In this document: positions 52,158-61,183 of the stretch, piece by piece
How the letters are laid out: each line of letters begins with the position of its first letter
Numbering within the stretch: the stretch's first letter is position 1
NCBI GenBank assembly: GCA_051414805.1
Contig: CP166702.1
Location: forward strand, 1,364,001 to 1,428,000
Source: Xenophilus sp003671765
GTDB taxonomy: Bacteria > Pseudomonadota > Gammaproteobacteria > Burkholderiales > Burkholderiaceae_C
DNA: 64,000 nucleotides
Direction of reading: 5' to 3'
Notes under the pieces: generated by a model
Seen by the model: the letters and a program-made list of their open reading frames with translations, nothing else
What the model was told of the DNA's origin: nothing
Databases searched by the model: none
Position numbers and translations under genes: made by a program

Positions 52158-53030
52158 ATGAGCATCCTCGTCATCGGTTCCACCGGAACCATCGGTTCCC
52201 TCGTCGTTCAGGGCCTGGTCGCGCAAGGCGCCAAAGTCAGTGCCCTGGTCCGCCAACCCGGCAAGGCGACGCTGCCCGCCGGCGTCGACGCGGTCGTCGG
52301 CGATCTCACCGACGTCGCGTCCTTGCGCCGGGCCATGGCGGGCGTTCGCACGCTGTTCCTGCTCAATGCCCTGGTGCCCGACGAGCTCACCCAATCGCTG
52401 CAGGCGCTCAACGTCGCCCGCGAGGCCGGCATCGAGCGCATCGTGTACCTCTCGGTCATCCACGCCGACCAGTACCCCGAAGTGCCGCACTTCACCAGCA
52501 AGCACACGGTCGAGCGCATGATCGAGACGCTGGGTCTGCCGGCGACGGTCCTGCGCCCGGCGTACTTCATGCAGAACGACATCGGCATCCAGCCGGTCAT
52601 CGAGGGCTTCGGCGTGTTCCCGATGCCCATCGGCCCTGCCGGTGTGGCGATGGTCGATGCGCGCGACATCGCCGACGTTGCCGTGGCCGAACTGCTGCGC
52701 CGTGACCGCGCGGCCGAGGCACTGCCTGCCATCACCCTCGACGTCGCCGGCCCCGAGGTGTTCACCGGCGCATCGGCAACGGCCGTGTGGAGCCAGGCAT
52801 TGGGCCGCCCCATCCACTACGGCGGCGACGACGTGGTCGCCTTCGAGGCGCAGCTGGTCCAGAACCACGTGCCCGCCTGGATGGCCTACGACCTGCGGCT
52901 CATGATGGAACGCATCCAGCAGGTCGGGCAGGTCCCCGCGGCGGGCGCCGTGCAACAGCTCGAGGACATCCTCGGACGGCCGTTGCGCACCTATCCGGCC
53001 TTCGTGGCCGAGCGGGTGAAGAAGGACTGA
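52158..53030 (+). CDS. NmrA-like NAD(P)-binding oxidoreductase
   Basis: This 290-residue atypical SDR has the glycine motif GSTGTIG at residues 7-13 and YLSVIHAD and KHTVERMIE segments. It lacks an obvious Tyr-x3-Lys pair. NmrA-like proteins are redox sensors or quinone reductases (QorB-like). Its position divergent from a LysR gene suggests stress-inducible control. Confidence 0.85.
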   Translation: MSILVIGSTGTIGSLVVQGLVAQGAKVSALVRQPGKATLPAGVDAVVGDLTDVASLRRAMAGVRTLFLLNALVPDELTQSLQALNVAREAGIERIVYLSVIHADQYPEVPHFTSKHTVERMIETLGLPATVLRPAYFMQNDIGIQPVIEGFGVFPMPIGPAGVAMVDARDIADVAVAELLRRDRAAEALPAITLDVAGPEVFTGASATAVWSQALGRPIHYGGDDVVAFEAQLVQNHVPAWMAYDLRLMMERIQQVGQVPAAGAVQQLEDILGRPLRTYPAFVAERVKKD

Positions 53031-53049
53031 GCCGGCCTTCTGCGGCCAG

Positions 53050-53075
53050 ACGCCCGCGGCCACGGCGGGCGTTTT
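53050..53075 (+). terminator. Rho-independent terminator after the NmrA-like gene
   Basis: The stem ACGCCCGC/GCGGGCGT with a 7-nt loop is followed by TTTTC. It starts 20 bp after the stop codon at 53030. Confidence 0.75.
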
Positions 53076-53156
53076 CGTTGCCGACATGCACGCGGCAAAA
53101 CGCCTACACCACGGGCGGCGCAACGGTTCAGATTGGCATGCAGATCAGGAGATCGC

Positions 53157-53702
53157 ATGACCATGACCCGCAACGAAACGCCGCCACCTTCCGAACTCTC
53201 CGGTCGCGTGCACGAGGTGCGAAGCGCCTTGCCGATCGACCGGGAGCCGTCCGAGCTGTATCGCCTCTGGCTCGACGCGCAGACGCAGCGCGCCGTGATG
53301 GCGCACATCGCCGATGTGAGCGCCGCCGGCGATCTGTGGCACTGGAAGGCGCACGCCAAATGGCTGAGCGACATCGAGTGGGATTCGCGCATCGTCGTCG
53401 ACGAGCCGGGCCGTCGCATCGCCTGGCGTTCGCTCGAGGGTGCCGGGCTTCCCAACGAGGGTGAACTCGTCTTCGGCCCCGGGCGAGTCGGATGGGGCAC
53501 GGAGGTGCGCCTCACCTGGCGCTTCGACCCTCCCGGCGGCGCGCTCGGCGACCTCGCCGCCGGCCGTTCGGGCGTGCCCGACGCCATCGGCGCGCTGGTG
53601 CTGCGCCGCTTCAAGAGCCTGGCCGAAACCGGCGAGGTGCCCACCCTGGCGCACAACCCCACCACCCGGGACGACCCGGACCCCTATGGAGCCTTCGAAT
53701 GA
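53157..53702 (+). CDS. SRPBCC-family (polyketide cyclase/START-like) protein
   Basis: This 181-residue protein has the SRPBCC pattern: an N-terminal strand, YRLWLDAQTQRAVMAHIADV, then WHWKAHAKW and RRIAWRSLEGA strands and a long C-terminal helix. Such proteins bind hydrophobic ligands. The stop overlaps the next gene's start (ATGA), linking it to the alcohol dehydrogenase cluster. The ATG at 53163 is an alternative start. Confidence 0.8.
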   Translation: MTMTRNETPPPSELSGRVHEVRSALPIDREPSELYRLWLDAQTQRAVMAHIADVSAAGDLWHWKAHAKWLSDIEWDSRIVVDEPGRRIAWRSLEGAGLPNEGELVFGPGRVGWGTEVRLTWRFDPPGGALGDLAAGRSGVPDAIGALVLRRFKSLAETGEVPTLAHNPTTRDDPDPYGAFE

Positions 53703-54865
53703 GAGCCATCTGCTGGAACGGCGTGAACAAGCTCGCGGTCGAGACCGTTCCCGACCCCATCCTCGTCAACCCGGGCGACGCGATCCTCAAGGTGCTGTTG
53801 AGCACCACCTGCGGTTCGGACCTGCACTTCATCGACGGCTACATACCGACCATGAAGGAAGGCGACGTGATCGGCCATGAGTTCATGGGCGAGATCGTCG
53901 AGGTCGGCGCCGGCGTGCAGAAGCTCAAGAGGGGCGACCGCGTCGTCGTTCCCTCCTTCATCGGCTGCAACAGCTGCTGGTACTGCCGGCAGCAGCTCTG
54001 GTCGCTGTGCGACAACACGAATCCGCATCCGTACCTGCAGGAGCCGCTGCTGGGCTATCCCACCGGCGGGATCTACGGCTACACGCATGCCTTCGGCGGA
54101 TTCGCCGGCTCGCACGCGCAGTACATCCGCCTGATGCATGCGGACGTCAACTGCTTCGCGGTGCCCGAGGGCGTGTCGGACGCGCAGGCCCTGTTCCTCT
54201 CGGACGCCGGGCCCACCGGCTACATGGGCGCGGACTTCTGCCGCATCGAACCGGGCGACACCGTGGCCGTGTGGGGCTGCGGCGGCGTCGGGCTGATGGC
54301 GCAGAAGAGCGCCTTCCTGCTCGGCGCGTCCCGCGTGATCGGCATCGACCGCTTTCCCGAGCGGCTGCGCATGGCGCGCGAGCAGGTCGGCTCGGAGACC
54401 CTCGACTACACCGCCCTCGACGTGCCCTATGCCCTGAAGGACATGACGGGCGGCCGCGGCCCCGACGCCTGCATCGACGCCGTCGGCATGGAAGCGCATG
54501 GCGATGGGTTGGAGTACGCGTACGACCGGGTCAAGCAGGCGCTGCACCTCCAGACCGACCGCGGCGAGGCGCTGCGGCAGGCGATCCTGTGCTGCCGCAA
54601 GGGCGGCACCCTGTCCATTTTGGGCGTGTACGGAATGATGGACAAGTTTCCCATCGGCACGATCATGAACAAGGGGCTCACCGTGCGCACCGCGCAGCAG
54701 CACGGGCAGCGCTACCTGCCGCGCCTGCTCGAGCACGCACAGCGCGGAGAGCTCGACCCGTCCTTCATGGCCACGCACCGCTTCTCGCTGGAAGACGGGC
54801 CGCGCGCGTACGAGATGTTCAAGAAGAAGGAAGACGGCCTGGTGCGGGCGGTCTTCGTGCCCTGA
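53699..54865 (+). CDS. Zinc-dependent alcohol dehydrogenase, formaldehyde-dehydrogenase-like
   Basis: This 388-residue medium-chain dehydrogenase has catalytic zinc ligands Cys38 and His60-Glu61, structural-zinc cysteines in IGCNSCWYC and a later Cys, and the NAD motif GCGGVGLMA. The insertion and length fit the glutathione-independent formaldehyde dehydrogenase-like subgroup. It is the second gene of an SRPBCC-ADH-hemerythrin-ADH run. Confidence 0.87.
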   Translation: MRAICWNGVNKLAVETVPDPILVNPGDAILKVLLSTTCGSDLHFIDGYIPTMKEGDVIGHEFMGEIVEVGAGVQKLKRGDRVVVPSFIGCNSCWYCRQQLWSLCDNTNPHPYLQEPLLGYPTGGIYGYTHAFGGFAGSHAQYIRLMHADVNCFAVPEGVSDAQALFLSDAGPTGYMGADFCRIEPGDTVAVWGCGGVGLMAQKSAFLLGASRVIGIDRFPERLRMAREQVGSETLDYTALDVPYALKDMTGGRGPDACIDAVGMEAHGDGLEYAYDRVKQALHLQTDRGEALRQAILCCRKGGTLSILGVYGMMDKFPIGTIMNKGLTVRTAQQHGQRYLPRLLEHAQRGELDPSFMATHRFSLEDGPRAYEMFKKKEDGLVRAVFVP

Positions 54866-54927
54866 GCGGCAGCCGCCGCATCTCTTCCCGATCCGCTTTC
54901 ACCCTTTCATTCACAAGGAGCCCCCCG

Positions 54928-55434
54928 ATGAGTGCAACCCTCTCCTACGAGGACGCGGTCGACCTGCTCGACGCGGACCACAAGCTGGCCCAGAAGCTGT
55001 TTCTCGATTACCAGGCCCTGTGCGACGACGGTGCGCCGTCCAAGGACAGGCAGAAGCTGGCGCTGAAGATCTGCCAGGACCTCACCGTGCACACGCAGAT
55101 CGAGGAGGAGATCTTCTATCCGCGCGTGCGCGCCGGCATCCAGGACGACCCGCTGATGGAAGAGGCCTTGCAGGAACACGCCGAGGCCAAGGCCACGATC
55201 GCCCGCATCCAGGGCATGGCGCCCTCTGAGGCGGGGTACGACGAAGCCGTGATGCAACTGAGCCAGGCCATCATGGACCACGTGATGGAGGAGCGCGAGC
55301 AGATCTTCCTCAAGGCGCGCTACTCCACCGTCGACCTGCGCGGCATGGTCCCCGAGCTCTACGCGCGCAAGAAGGAACTGCAAGGCGGCAAGCCGGCCCC
55401 CACGCCCGCGGGAAAGAAGAAGGTGACGTCATGA
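54928..55434 (+). CDS. Hemerythrin HHE-domain protein
   Basis: This 168-residue protein has HHE cation-binding motifs: DADHKLAQKLF, HTQIEEEIFYPRV, QEHAEAKATIARI and DHVMEEREQIF. They supply the His/Glu ligands of a di-iron site. A Lys/Pro-rich tail follows. It lies between two zinc dehydrogenases and overlaps the second by 4 bp. HHE proteins respond to oxygen, peroxide or nitric oxide. Confidence 0.87.
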   Translation: MSATLSYEDAVDLLDADHKLAQKLFLDYQALCDDGAPSKDRQKLALKICQDLTVHTQIEEEIFYPRVRAGIQDDPLMEEALQEHAEAKATIARIQGMAPSEAGYDEAVMQLSQAIMDHVMEEREQIFLKARYSTVDLRGMVPELYARKKELQGGKPAPTPAGKKKVTS

Positions 55435-56570
55435 AGGCGCTCGTCTACAACGGCCCGCGCGATGTCCAGGTCAAGGACATGCCCGACGCGAAGATCGAAC
55501 GCCCGACGGATGCGCTGGTGCGCATCACCCGCACCAACATCTGCGGCTCGGACCTCCACATGTACGAAGGCCGCACCGACATGAAGCCCGGCCGCATCCT
55601 CGGCCACGAGAACGTCGGCGAGGTGATCGAGGTCGGGCCGGCGGTGGACCGCGTCAAGGTCGGCGACATGGTGTCCATGCCCTTCAACATCGGCTGCGGC
55701 TTCTGCGAGAACTGCGAGCGCGGCCTGAGCAACTACTGCCTCACGGCCAACCCGGGGCTGGCCGGCGCGGCCTATGGCTTCGCGGACATGGGGCCCTACC
55801 AGGGCGGCCAGGCGGAACTGCTGCGCGTGCCATACGCCGACTACAACTGCCTGATCCTGCCGCGCGATGCACAGGACAAGCAGAACGACTATGTGATGCT
55901 GTCGGACATCTTCCCGACGGGGTACCACGCGACCGAGCTGGCGCAGCTGCGGCCCGGCGAGACGGTGGTCATCTACGGCGCCGGCCCGGTCGGCCTGATG
56001 GCGGCGCTGTCGGCCAGCCTCAAGGGGGCGAGCCTGGTGATGGTGGTCGACACGCACAAGGACCGACTCGCACTCGCCGAGCAGGTGGGCGCGGTCCCCA
56101 TCGACGACACCGAGGGCGGTGGGCTCGAGCGCATCATGGAGCTCACCGGCGGCCGGGGCGCGGACTGCGGCTGCGAGTGCGTGGGCTACCAGTGCTGCAA
56201 CATGCACCAGGAAGAGGTGCCCAACCTCACGCTGAACAACCTGGTCAACGCGGTCAAGTTCACCGGCCGCATCGGGGCCGTCGGCGTCTTCGTGCCGCAG
56301 GACCCGAACGCCAAGGACACGCTGCAGCGGCGCGGGCAGATCGCCTTCGACTACGGCATGTTCTGGTTCAAGGGTCAGAAGATCGGCACCGGCCAATGCC
56401 CCGTCAAGTCGTACAACCGCTTCCTCAGCCGGCTCATCGAACAGGAGAAGGTCAAGCCCTCGTGGATCGTGTCGCACGAACTCCCGCTCGAGGAGGCGCC
56501 GGAGGCGTACAAGAACTTCGACGCGCGCAAGGACGGCTGGACCAAGGTGACGCTGGCGCCGAACGGATGA
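55431..56570 (+). CDS. Zinc-dependent alcohol/formaldehyde dehydrogenase (second)
   Basis: This 379-residue medium-chain dehydrogenase has catalytic zinc ligands Cys38 and His59-Glu60, structural cysteines in IGCGFCENC, and the NAD motif GAGPVGLMA. It resembles glutathione-independent formaldehyde dehydrogenases (FdhA type), which use tightly bound NAD. It overlaps the hemerythrin gene by 4 bp. Confidence 0.88.
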   Translation: MKALVYNGPRDVQVKDMPDAKIERPTDALVRITRTNICGSDLHMYEGRTDMKPGRILGHENVGEVIEVGPAVDRVKVGDMVSMPFNIGCGFCENCERGLSNYCLTANPGLAGAAYGFADMGPYQGGQAELLRVPYADYNCLILPRDAQDKQNDYVMLSDIFPTGYHATELAQLRPGETVVIYGAGPVGLMAALSASLKGASLVMVVDTHKDRLALAEQVGAVPIDDTEGGGLERIMELTGGRGADCGCECVGYQCCNMHQEEVPNLTLNNLVNAVKFTGRIGAVGVFVPQDPNAKDTLQRRGQIAFDYGMFWFKGQKIGTGQCPVKSYNRFLSRLIEQEKVKPSWIVSHELPLEEAPEAYKNFDARKDGWTKVTLAPNG

Positions 56571-56620
56571 GCGCGAGCGAGCGAGCGGGCGCGGCACGGA
56601 ACACCTGAACGGAGGCCATC

Positions 56621-57403
56621 ATGGAAGGCATGCATCCGCTGGACGGAAGGCGCATCGCGGTGCTTGCCGCGGACGGCTTCGAGAAGGTCGAACTGGCCGT
56701 GCCGGTCGCGGCGCTGCGCGCCGCGGGCGCGGACGTGGACGTCGTCTCGCTGCGCGAGGGGCACATCCGCGGCGTCAACCTGCACGAACCGGCCGGCCGG
56801 GTGAAGGTGGATCGCCTGCTGGCGGACGTGTCGCCCGACGACTACGACGCCCTGCTGATCCCCGGCGGCTTCATCAACCCCGATCTGCTTCGCCAGTCGG
56901 CGATGGCGCGCGATTTCGTGCGGCATTTCGACGCCGAGCGCAAGCCCATCGCGACGCTCTGCCACGGGCCCTGGCTGCTGGCGTCCGCCGGACTGACGCC
57001 GGGCCGCCGCATGACCTCGTGGCCGGGCGTGCGCGACGACGTGGTCAACGCGGGCGCCATCTGGCTGGACGAATCGGTGGTGCACGACGGCAACTGGCTC
57101 ACCAGCCGCGGGCCGCAGGACATGGTGCCCTTCGTGCGCGCCCTGCTGCCCTTCTTCGCTGGACAGTCGCCGGTTTCGGAGCCCCCGGCGAGCGATGCGG
57201 CTGCCTCCGCTCCGCAGCGTGATTCGCCCCCGGCCCTCGTGCTGGGTGTCATGAAGTGGCTGCCGCGGCCGTCGTTGCGCACCTTGGCCCTGGCTGCGGC
57301 TGCGGCACTGCTCTTTTCAGCCAGGAAGAGGCGGGCCGACGGTCGCCGACGCGGGCGGGCCGTCGCAGCGTCGATGCCGGCCGGGCCGATCCGGCACGGT
57401 TGA
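56621..57403 (+). CDS. DJ-1/PfpI-family protein with C-terminal hydrophobic tail
   Basis: This 260-residue protein has a PfpI domain (residues 10-185) with nucleophilic Cys114-His115 in CHGPWLL and the conserved Glu21. This arrangement occurs in glyoxalase III or deglycase-like members. Unusually, about 70 more residues follow, with a hydrophobic segment (LRTLALAAAAALLFSA) and a basic end, suggesting a membrane-anchored form. It probably belongs to the preceding aldehyde-handling cluster. Confidence 0.85.
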   Translation: MEGMHPLDGRRIAVLAADGFEKVELAVPVAALRAAGADVDVVSLREGHIRGVNLHEPAGRVKVDRLLADVSPDDYDALLIPGGFINPDLLRQSAMARDFVRHFDAERKPIATLCHGPWLLASAGLTPGRRMTSWPGVRDDVVNAGAIWLDESVVHDGNWLTSRGPQDMVPFVRALLPFFAGQSPVSEPPASDAAASAPQRDSPPALVLGVMKWLPRPSLRTLALAAAAALLFSARKRRADGRRRGRAVAASMPAGPIRHG

Positions 57404-57407
57404 CCGA

Positions 57408-58100
57408 TCAGGGCCGCCAGGGCGCGAGATGCCACACGACGTTGAGGTCGAAGGGCGTCCAGCGGCCCACCGGCACGCCGGCCGCGCGCAGGCCACGGCC
57501 GGTCCAGCTGTTGCAGGTCTCGAAGAGGTGGTAGCGGCCGGTGGCTTCGTAGAAGGCGTCATTCGCGCCGTAGTGCGCGCCGGGGATCGGCACGGCGCGG
57601 CCCTCGGGCAGGCTCGCGCGCACGTGGGCCGCGAGCCGCGCGTACTGCGCGGGCGTCAGCGACAGCTGCCAGGTGCTGTCGGGCCGCAGTTGCGTCGTCG
57701 TCAGCCAGCTCACGTGCAGCAGCGAGGGATTGGCGCCGACCACCGCGCCGAGCGCGCGGCGCAGCGTGAGGTCGGCCCAGGTGGGCGTGTTCAGGTAGAA
57801 CTCGCGGTCGCCCCAGCCGATGGCGATCCAGGCCGCGTCGGCCGGCGCGGCCCTGGCCTGCGAGGGCGGAAAATCGCGGCGCCAGTCGATGCCGGCGGTC
57901 TGCAGGGGCAGCACGAGGTCGGTGTGCACGCCGTTGCTCACGACGAAGGCGGTGATGCGCTCGCCGCGCGCGTCGACCGGTTCGTCGCCGCGCGCGGGCA
58001 ACAGCATCAGCGCCGCGGCGGTGCCGACATAGAGGGCAGCCATCGCCAGCACCGTGCCCAGGCTCCAACCCGCGGTTCGCAGCAGCCGGCGCAGCAGCAT
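57408..58100 (-). CDS. TIGR02117/DUF2459 family protein
   Basis: This 230-residue protein has one N-terminal membrane helix (LGTVLAMAALYVGTAAALML). The periplasmic domain contains VVSNGVHTDLVLPL, IGWGDREFYLNTPTW and FETCNSWTGRGLRAAG. The His, Trp and Cys-Asn-Ser-Trp residues are those conserved in the family, whose function is unknown. Its ATG overlaps the dinB stop (ATGA). Confidence 0.85.
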   Translation of the reverse strand: MLLRRLLRTAGWSLGTVLAMAALYVGTAAALMLLPARGDEPVDARGERITAFVVSNGVHTDLVLPLQTAGIDWRRDFPPSQARAAPADAAWIAIGWGDREFYLNTPTWADLTLRRALGAVVGANPSLLHVSWLTTTQLRPDSTWQLSLTPAQYARLAAHVRASLPEGRAVPIPGAHYGANDAFYEATGRYHLFETCNSWTGRGLRAAGVPVGRWTPFDLNVVWHLAPWRP

Positions 58101-59353
58101 CAGAAGAGCGAGCCGGTCGTTGCTATGGAATCGATAGCTGCCGGCGTCCGTCCCGCGGGCGCTGCAGCCCGATTCGGCTTGGGGTTCGCCTCGGGACTGT
58201 CGGCCCGCGCCAGCGTGCCCACGCGCACGCCCAAGAGGCGCAGCGGACGCTCGAGCGACACGCGCTTGAGGCACAGGCCCGCCGTGCGGCGGATCAGCTT
58301 CGCGTCGGCCGTGAACTCCGCGAGGCTCTGGTCGCGCGTCGCCGTCTTGAAGTCGTCGTAGCGCAGCTTGATGCCGATGGTGCGGCCCACGTAGCCCTTG
58401 CGCTGCAGGTCCTCCGCCACCTTCTCGCACAGCTGCGTGAAGATCGCGCCCAGCTCGGCCCGGTCGCGCACGGCATGCAGGTCGCGCTCGAAGGTGGTTT
58501 CGCGGCTCATCGACACCGGCTCGCTCTCGGTCACCACCGGACGGTCGTCGCGGCCCCAGGCCATCTCGTGCATCCAGGCGCCGCTGGCCTTGCCGAAGGT
58601 GGCCATCAGCCAGTCGCGCTCGCGCGCCGCGATGTCGCCCACCGTGCGGATGCCGTGCTTCTCGAGCTTGGCATCGGCCTTCGGCCCGATGCCGTTGACC
58701 TTGCGCGCGGGCAGCGGCCAGATGCGCGACTGCAGGTCGCTCTCGTGCAGGATGGTGATGCCGTTGGGCTTGTCGAACTCGCTCGCCAGCTTGGCCAGCA
58801 GCTTGTTGGGCGCCACGCCGATGGAGCAGGTCAGGCCGGTGGCGTCGAAGATCGATTTCTGGATCAGCCGCGCCAGCACCCGGCCGCCCTCGCGCTGGCC
58901 GCCGGGCACGTCGGTGAAGTCGATGTAGACCTCGTCCACGCCGCGGTCCTGCATCACCGGCGCGATCTCGGTGATGATCGACTTGAACTGCCGCGAGATG
59001 CGGCGCACCTCCTCGAAATCCACCGGCAGCACGATGGCCTGCGGGCACAGCTTGGCGGCCTTCATCATGCCCATCGCCGAGCCGACGCCGAACTGCCGCG
59101 CCGGGTAGGTCGCGGTGGTGATCACGCCGCGGCCCACGTAGTCCTTGAGCAGCGGAAAGGCCTCGACCGGGATCTCGTGCGAGGGCAGCCCCGCATAGTC
59201 GCGCGCGAGCATCTCGTCCACCTTGCGGCGCCCGCCGCCGATCACCATCGGCAGCCCCTTGAGCTGCGGGTAGCGCAGCAGCGCCACGGAGGCGAAGAAG
59301 GCGTCCATGTCGAGGTGGGCCACGCGGCGGATCGGAGGCTGGGAGGAGGGCAC
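58100..59353 (-). CDS. dinB: DNA polymerase IV (Y-family)
   Basis: This 417-residue translesion polymerase has the metal-binding HLDMDAFFASV (Asp15, Asp17), DEVYIDFTD with the second acidic pair, and SIGVAPNKLLAKLAS. The little-finger domain contains LRYDDFKTATR. The best start is GTG at 59353, as no ATG lies closer than the catalytic motif. The C-terminal 20-25 codons are encoded by a dispersed repeat (58121-58180), so the natural end may have been replaced. Confidence 0.92.
   Translation of the reverse strand: MPSSQPPIRRVAHLDMDAFFASVALLRYPQLKGLPMVIGGGRRKVDEMLARDYAGLPSHEIPVEAFPLLKDYVGRGVITTATYPARQFGVGSAMGMMKAAKLCPQAIVLPVDFEEVRRISRQFKSIITEIAPVMQDRGVDEVYIDFTDVPGGQREGGRVLARLIQKSIFDATGLTCSIGVAPNKLLAKLASEFDKPNGITILHESDLQSRIWPLPARKVNGIGPKADAKLEKHGIRTVGDIAARERDWLMATFGKASGAWMHEMAWGRDDRPVVTESEPVSMSRETTFERDLHAVRDRAELGAIFTQLCEKVAEDLQRKGYVGRTIGIKLRYDDFKTATRDQSLAEFTADAKLIRRTAGLCLKRVSLERPLRLLGVRVGTLARADSPEANPKPNRAAAPAGRTPAAIDSIATTGSLF
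58121..58180 (-). repeat. Dispersed intergenic repeat, copy 3 (inside the dinB 3' end)
   Basis: Read on the minus strand it contains CGGGCTGCAGCGCCCG and GGCAGCTATCGATTCCATAG, the framework of the copies at 36261 and 43967. It lies in frame with dinB and encodes part of its C-terminus. Confidence 0.7.
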
Positions 59354-59431
59354 GCGCCGATTTTCGCCGTGCGCGAAGGGGCCGCCGCTGTGTGGGGCCG
59401 TCGCTTGCGCCGGGGCGGCGCGCGGGCCATC

Positions 59432-59998
59432 ATGCACGCCATGCAAACCGTCGCCACCATCCTCTGGCGCCGCCTCGACGCGCCGGGCCACGATGCCTGC
59501 CGCCTCGAGCGCAACGACGTCGCCTGGCAGCTCGACGGCGCGGCCGCCTTCCGGCACGAGAGCGGGCGCATCGCGCAGTTGCACTACCGGCTGCGCTGCG
59601 ACAAGCACTTCCACACCCAGTGGGCGACGGTGCGCGGCTGGCTCGGCGGCACCGCGATCGACCTGTCGATCGCGCGCACGGCCAAGGGCTGGACCGTGAA
59701 CGACGCGCCCGTGCCCGACCTGGCCCATTGCGCCGACCTGGACCTGGGCTTCACGCCCGCCACCAACCTGCTGCCCATCCGTCGCATGCACCTGCAGCCC
59801 GGCGAAGAGGCCGAGGCGCCCGCGGCCTGGCTGGACCTGTCGGAGGACGGCCTGGGCCTGCTCGAGCAGCGCTACGCCTGCATCGACGCCGGCCGCTACC
59901 GCTATGCCTCGCCGCGCTTCGGCTACGACGCCGAACTGACATTGAGCCAGGACGGTTTCGTGCTGGCGTACCCGCAGCTCTGGACGGCCGAGGGCTGA
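59432..59998 (+). CDS. Putative glycolipid-binding domain protein
   Basis: This 188-residue protein is a single DUF1089/putative glycolipid-binding beta-rich domain. It starts near MQTVATILWRRLDAPGHDAC and ends VLAYPQLWTAEG. An alternative ATG lies at 59441. Its function is unknown. The last 72 nt are duplicated at 63657-63728, at the far end of the type VI effector island. A terminator follows at 60032. Confidence 0.8.
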   Translation: MHAMQTVATILWRRLDAPGHDACRLERNDVAWQLDGAAAFRHESGRIAQLHYRLRCDKHFHTQWATVRGWLGGTAIDLSIARTAKGWTVNDAPVPDLAHCADLDLGFTPATNLLPIRRMHLQPGEEAEAPAAWLDLSEDGLGLLEQRYACIDAGRYRYASPRFGYDAELTLSQDGFVLAYPQLWTAEG

Positions 59999-59999
59999 G
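59928..59999 (+). repeat. Left copy of the 72-nt direct repeat flanking the effector island
   Basis: This 3' end of the glycolipid-binding gene matches 63657-63728 with 5 differences in 72 positions; the last 43 nt are identical. Both copies end at a stop codon in the same frame. Confidence 0.9.
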
Positions 60000-60031
60000 G
60001 CGCCCTCAGTTCGCCGACGTCGTTGCCAGGC

Positions 60032-60053
60032 GCTGCCGGACCGGCAGCTTTTT
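60032..60053 (+). terminator. Rho-independent terminator after the glycolipid-binding gene
   Basis: The stem GCTGCC/GGCAGC with a 5-nt loop is followed by TTTTT. It lies 34 bp after the stop codon and isolates the gene from the effector island. Confidence 0.8.
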
Positions 60054-60160
60054 GCCTGCTGTAGGATGCCGTCGCCAGCCGCATACAGGGCGTGGCACAG
60101 GGAGGGCTGCCATGCGCAGGACGCTAGCTGCCCAAAAAGAAAAATTCATGCCGGCAGCAC

Positions 60161-61183
60161 ATGGCAGACATTCGCCTTCCTCCGTGGCCGTGGGATACCC
60201 CGCCGCGGGCATTGTTCGACCTGTTGGCCGGACAACTCTCGGACCAACTGCATGCTGGTCCCGTCCATCTCCTGGTCGACCCTGCCGTCGGCGGAGAGCC
60301 CGTCGGCATCGAAGTGGATGCCGCCAGGGCCGGCCAATGGCCGAACGGGCTGCTCCAGGCTCGTGAAGCTGCCTGGGGCCGTGCCGTCCACACCCTGCAC
60401 ACCGAGGACCTCGACGACCCCTATGTCTTCGAGTTTCCCTACCTCGTGCGATTGGATGGCGCCGACGACCCCTTGCTCGGACAGAGCGTCGAATGGGCGA
60501 TCCAGGAGCACCTGACGGCGTGTGCCCGGGGCTCAGGCCGCTATCGCATCGGCGGTTGGTTGCAGGTTCACCGCCCGGCCGACGACTGGCACGCCCTCAA
60601 ATACGAGGGCGCGGCGCTGGCCCGTCAGCTCAACCGCCTCATCCGCGGCCGGGACCGACTCGTGCGGCTGTGGGATCGCCGCCTCCTGCATCTGCTGCGC
60701 AGCGCAGCGACAGGAATCGATTGGACAGGTCCTCTGCAAGGCATTCGGGGTTGGCACTACCTCGACCACAACCTGCAGCTGCAGACCATTGCAGGTCGTT
60801 CAGGCGAACCCGCCAATGCCGCGCTCCTGCCCGGCTCCCTCCACGCCGGGACATCCACGAATGCCGGTGTGCTGTTGACGCACGCCGAAGCGATCCACGG
60901 TGCGCAGAACCTCTTGCTGGCCGACTTCTTCCCGCTGTCGGACGAAACCCTGCCAGTCATCATTGAAAAAGTGCAGTTCGTCGCCCATCGGCTCAATTAC
61001 CAGGCCGACCGGGCCGCCTACGCGGCCGAGGCCTTGCGCGAGCCCGCGTTCGAGCATTGGCCCACCCTCGACGAGTTGCTGCGGGTCGTGCGCGGCACGC
61101 GCGACGAACTCGCCGACGTGCTTGCCGCGTATCGCCACCATTGGGCCGGCAAGCCCGCAGACTCCTGGAGGGCCACCCCATGA
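60161..61183 (+). CDS. DUF4123-domain type VI secretion adaptor
   Basis: This 340-residue protein has an N-terminal DUF4123-like part (VHLLVDPAVG, then FEFPYLVRL) and a helical C-terminal half. DUF4123 proteins are chaperone/adaptors that load a T6SS effector onto its VgrG carrier. The gene overlaps the next by 4 bp, and that next gene carries a T6SS effector N-terminus, supporting the role. No VgrG gene is within the window. Confidence 0.72.
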   Translation: MADIRLPPWPWDTPPRALFDLLAGQLSDQLHAGPVHLLVDPAVGGEPVGIEVDAARAGQWPNGLLQAREAAWGRAVHTLHTEDLDDPYVFEFPYLVRLDGADDPLLGQSVEWAIQEHLTACARGSGRYRIGGWLQVHRPADDWHALKYEGAALARQLNRLIRGRDRLVRLWDRRLLHLLRSAATGIDWTGPLQGIRGWHYLDHNLQLQTIAGRSGEPANAALLPGSLHAGTSTNAGVLLTHAEAIHGAQNLLLADFFPLSDETLPVIIEKVQFVAHRLNYQADRAAYAAEALREPAFEHWPTLDELLRVVRGTRDELADVLAAYRHHWAGKPADSWRATP

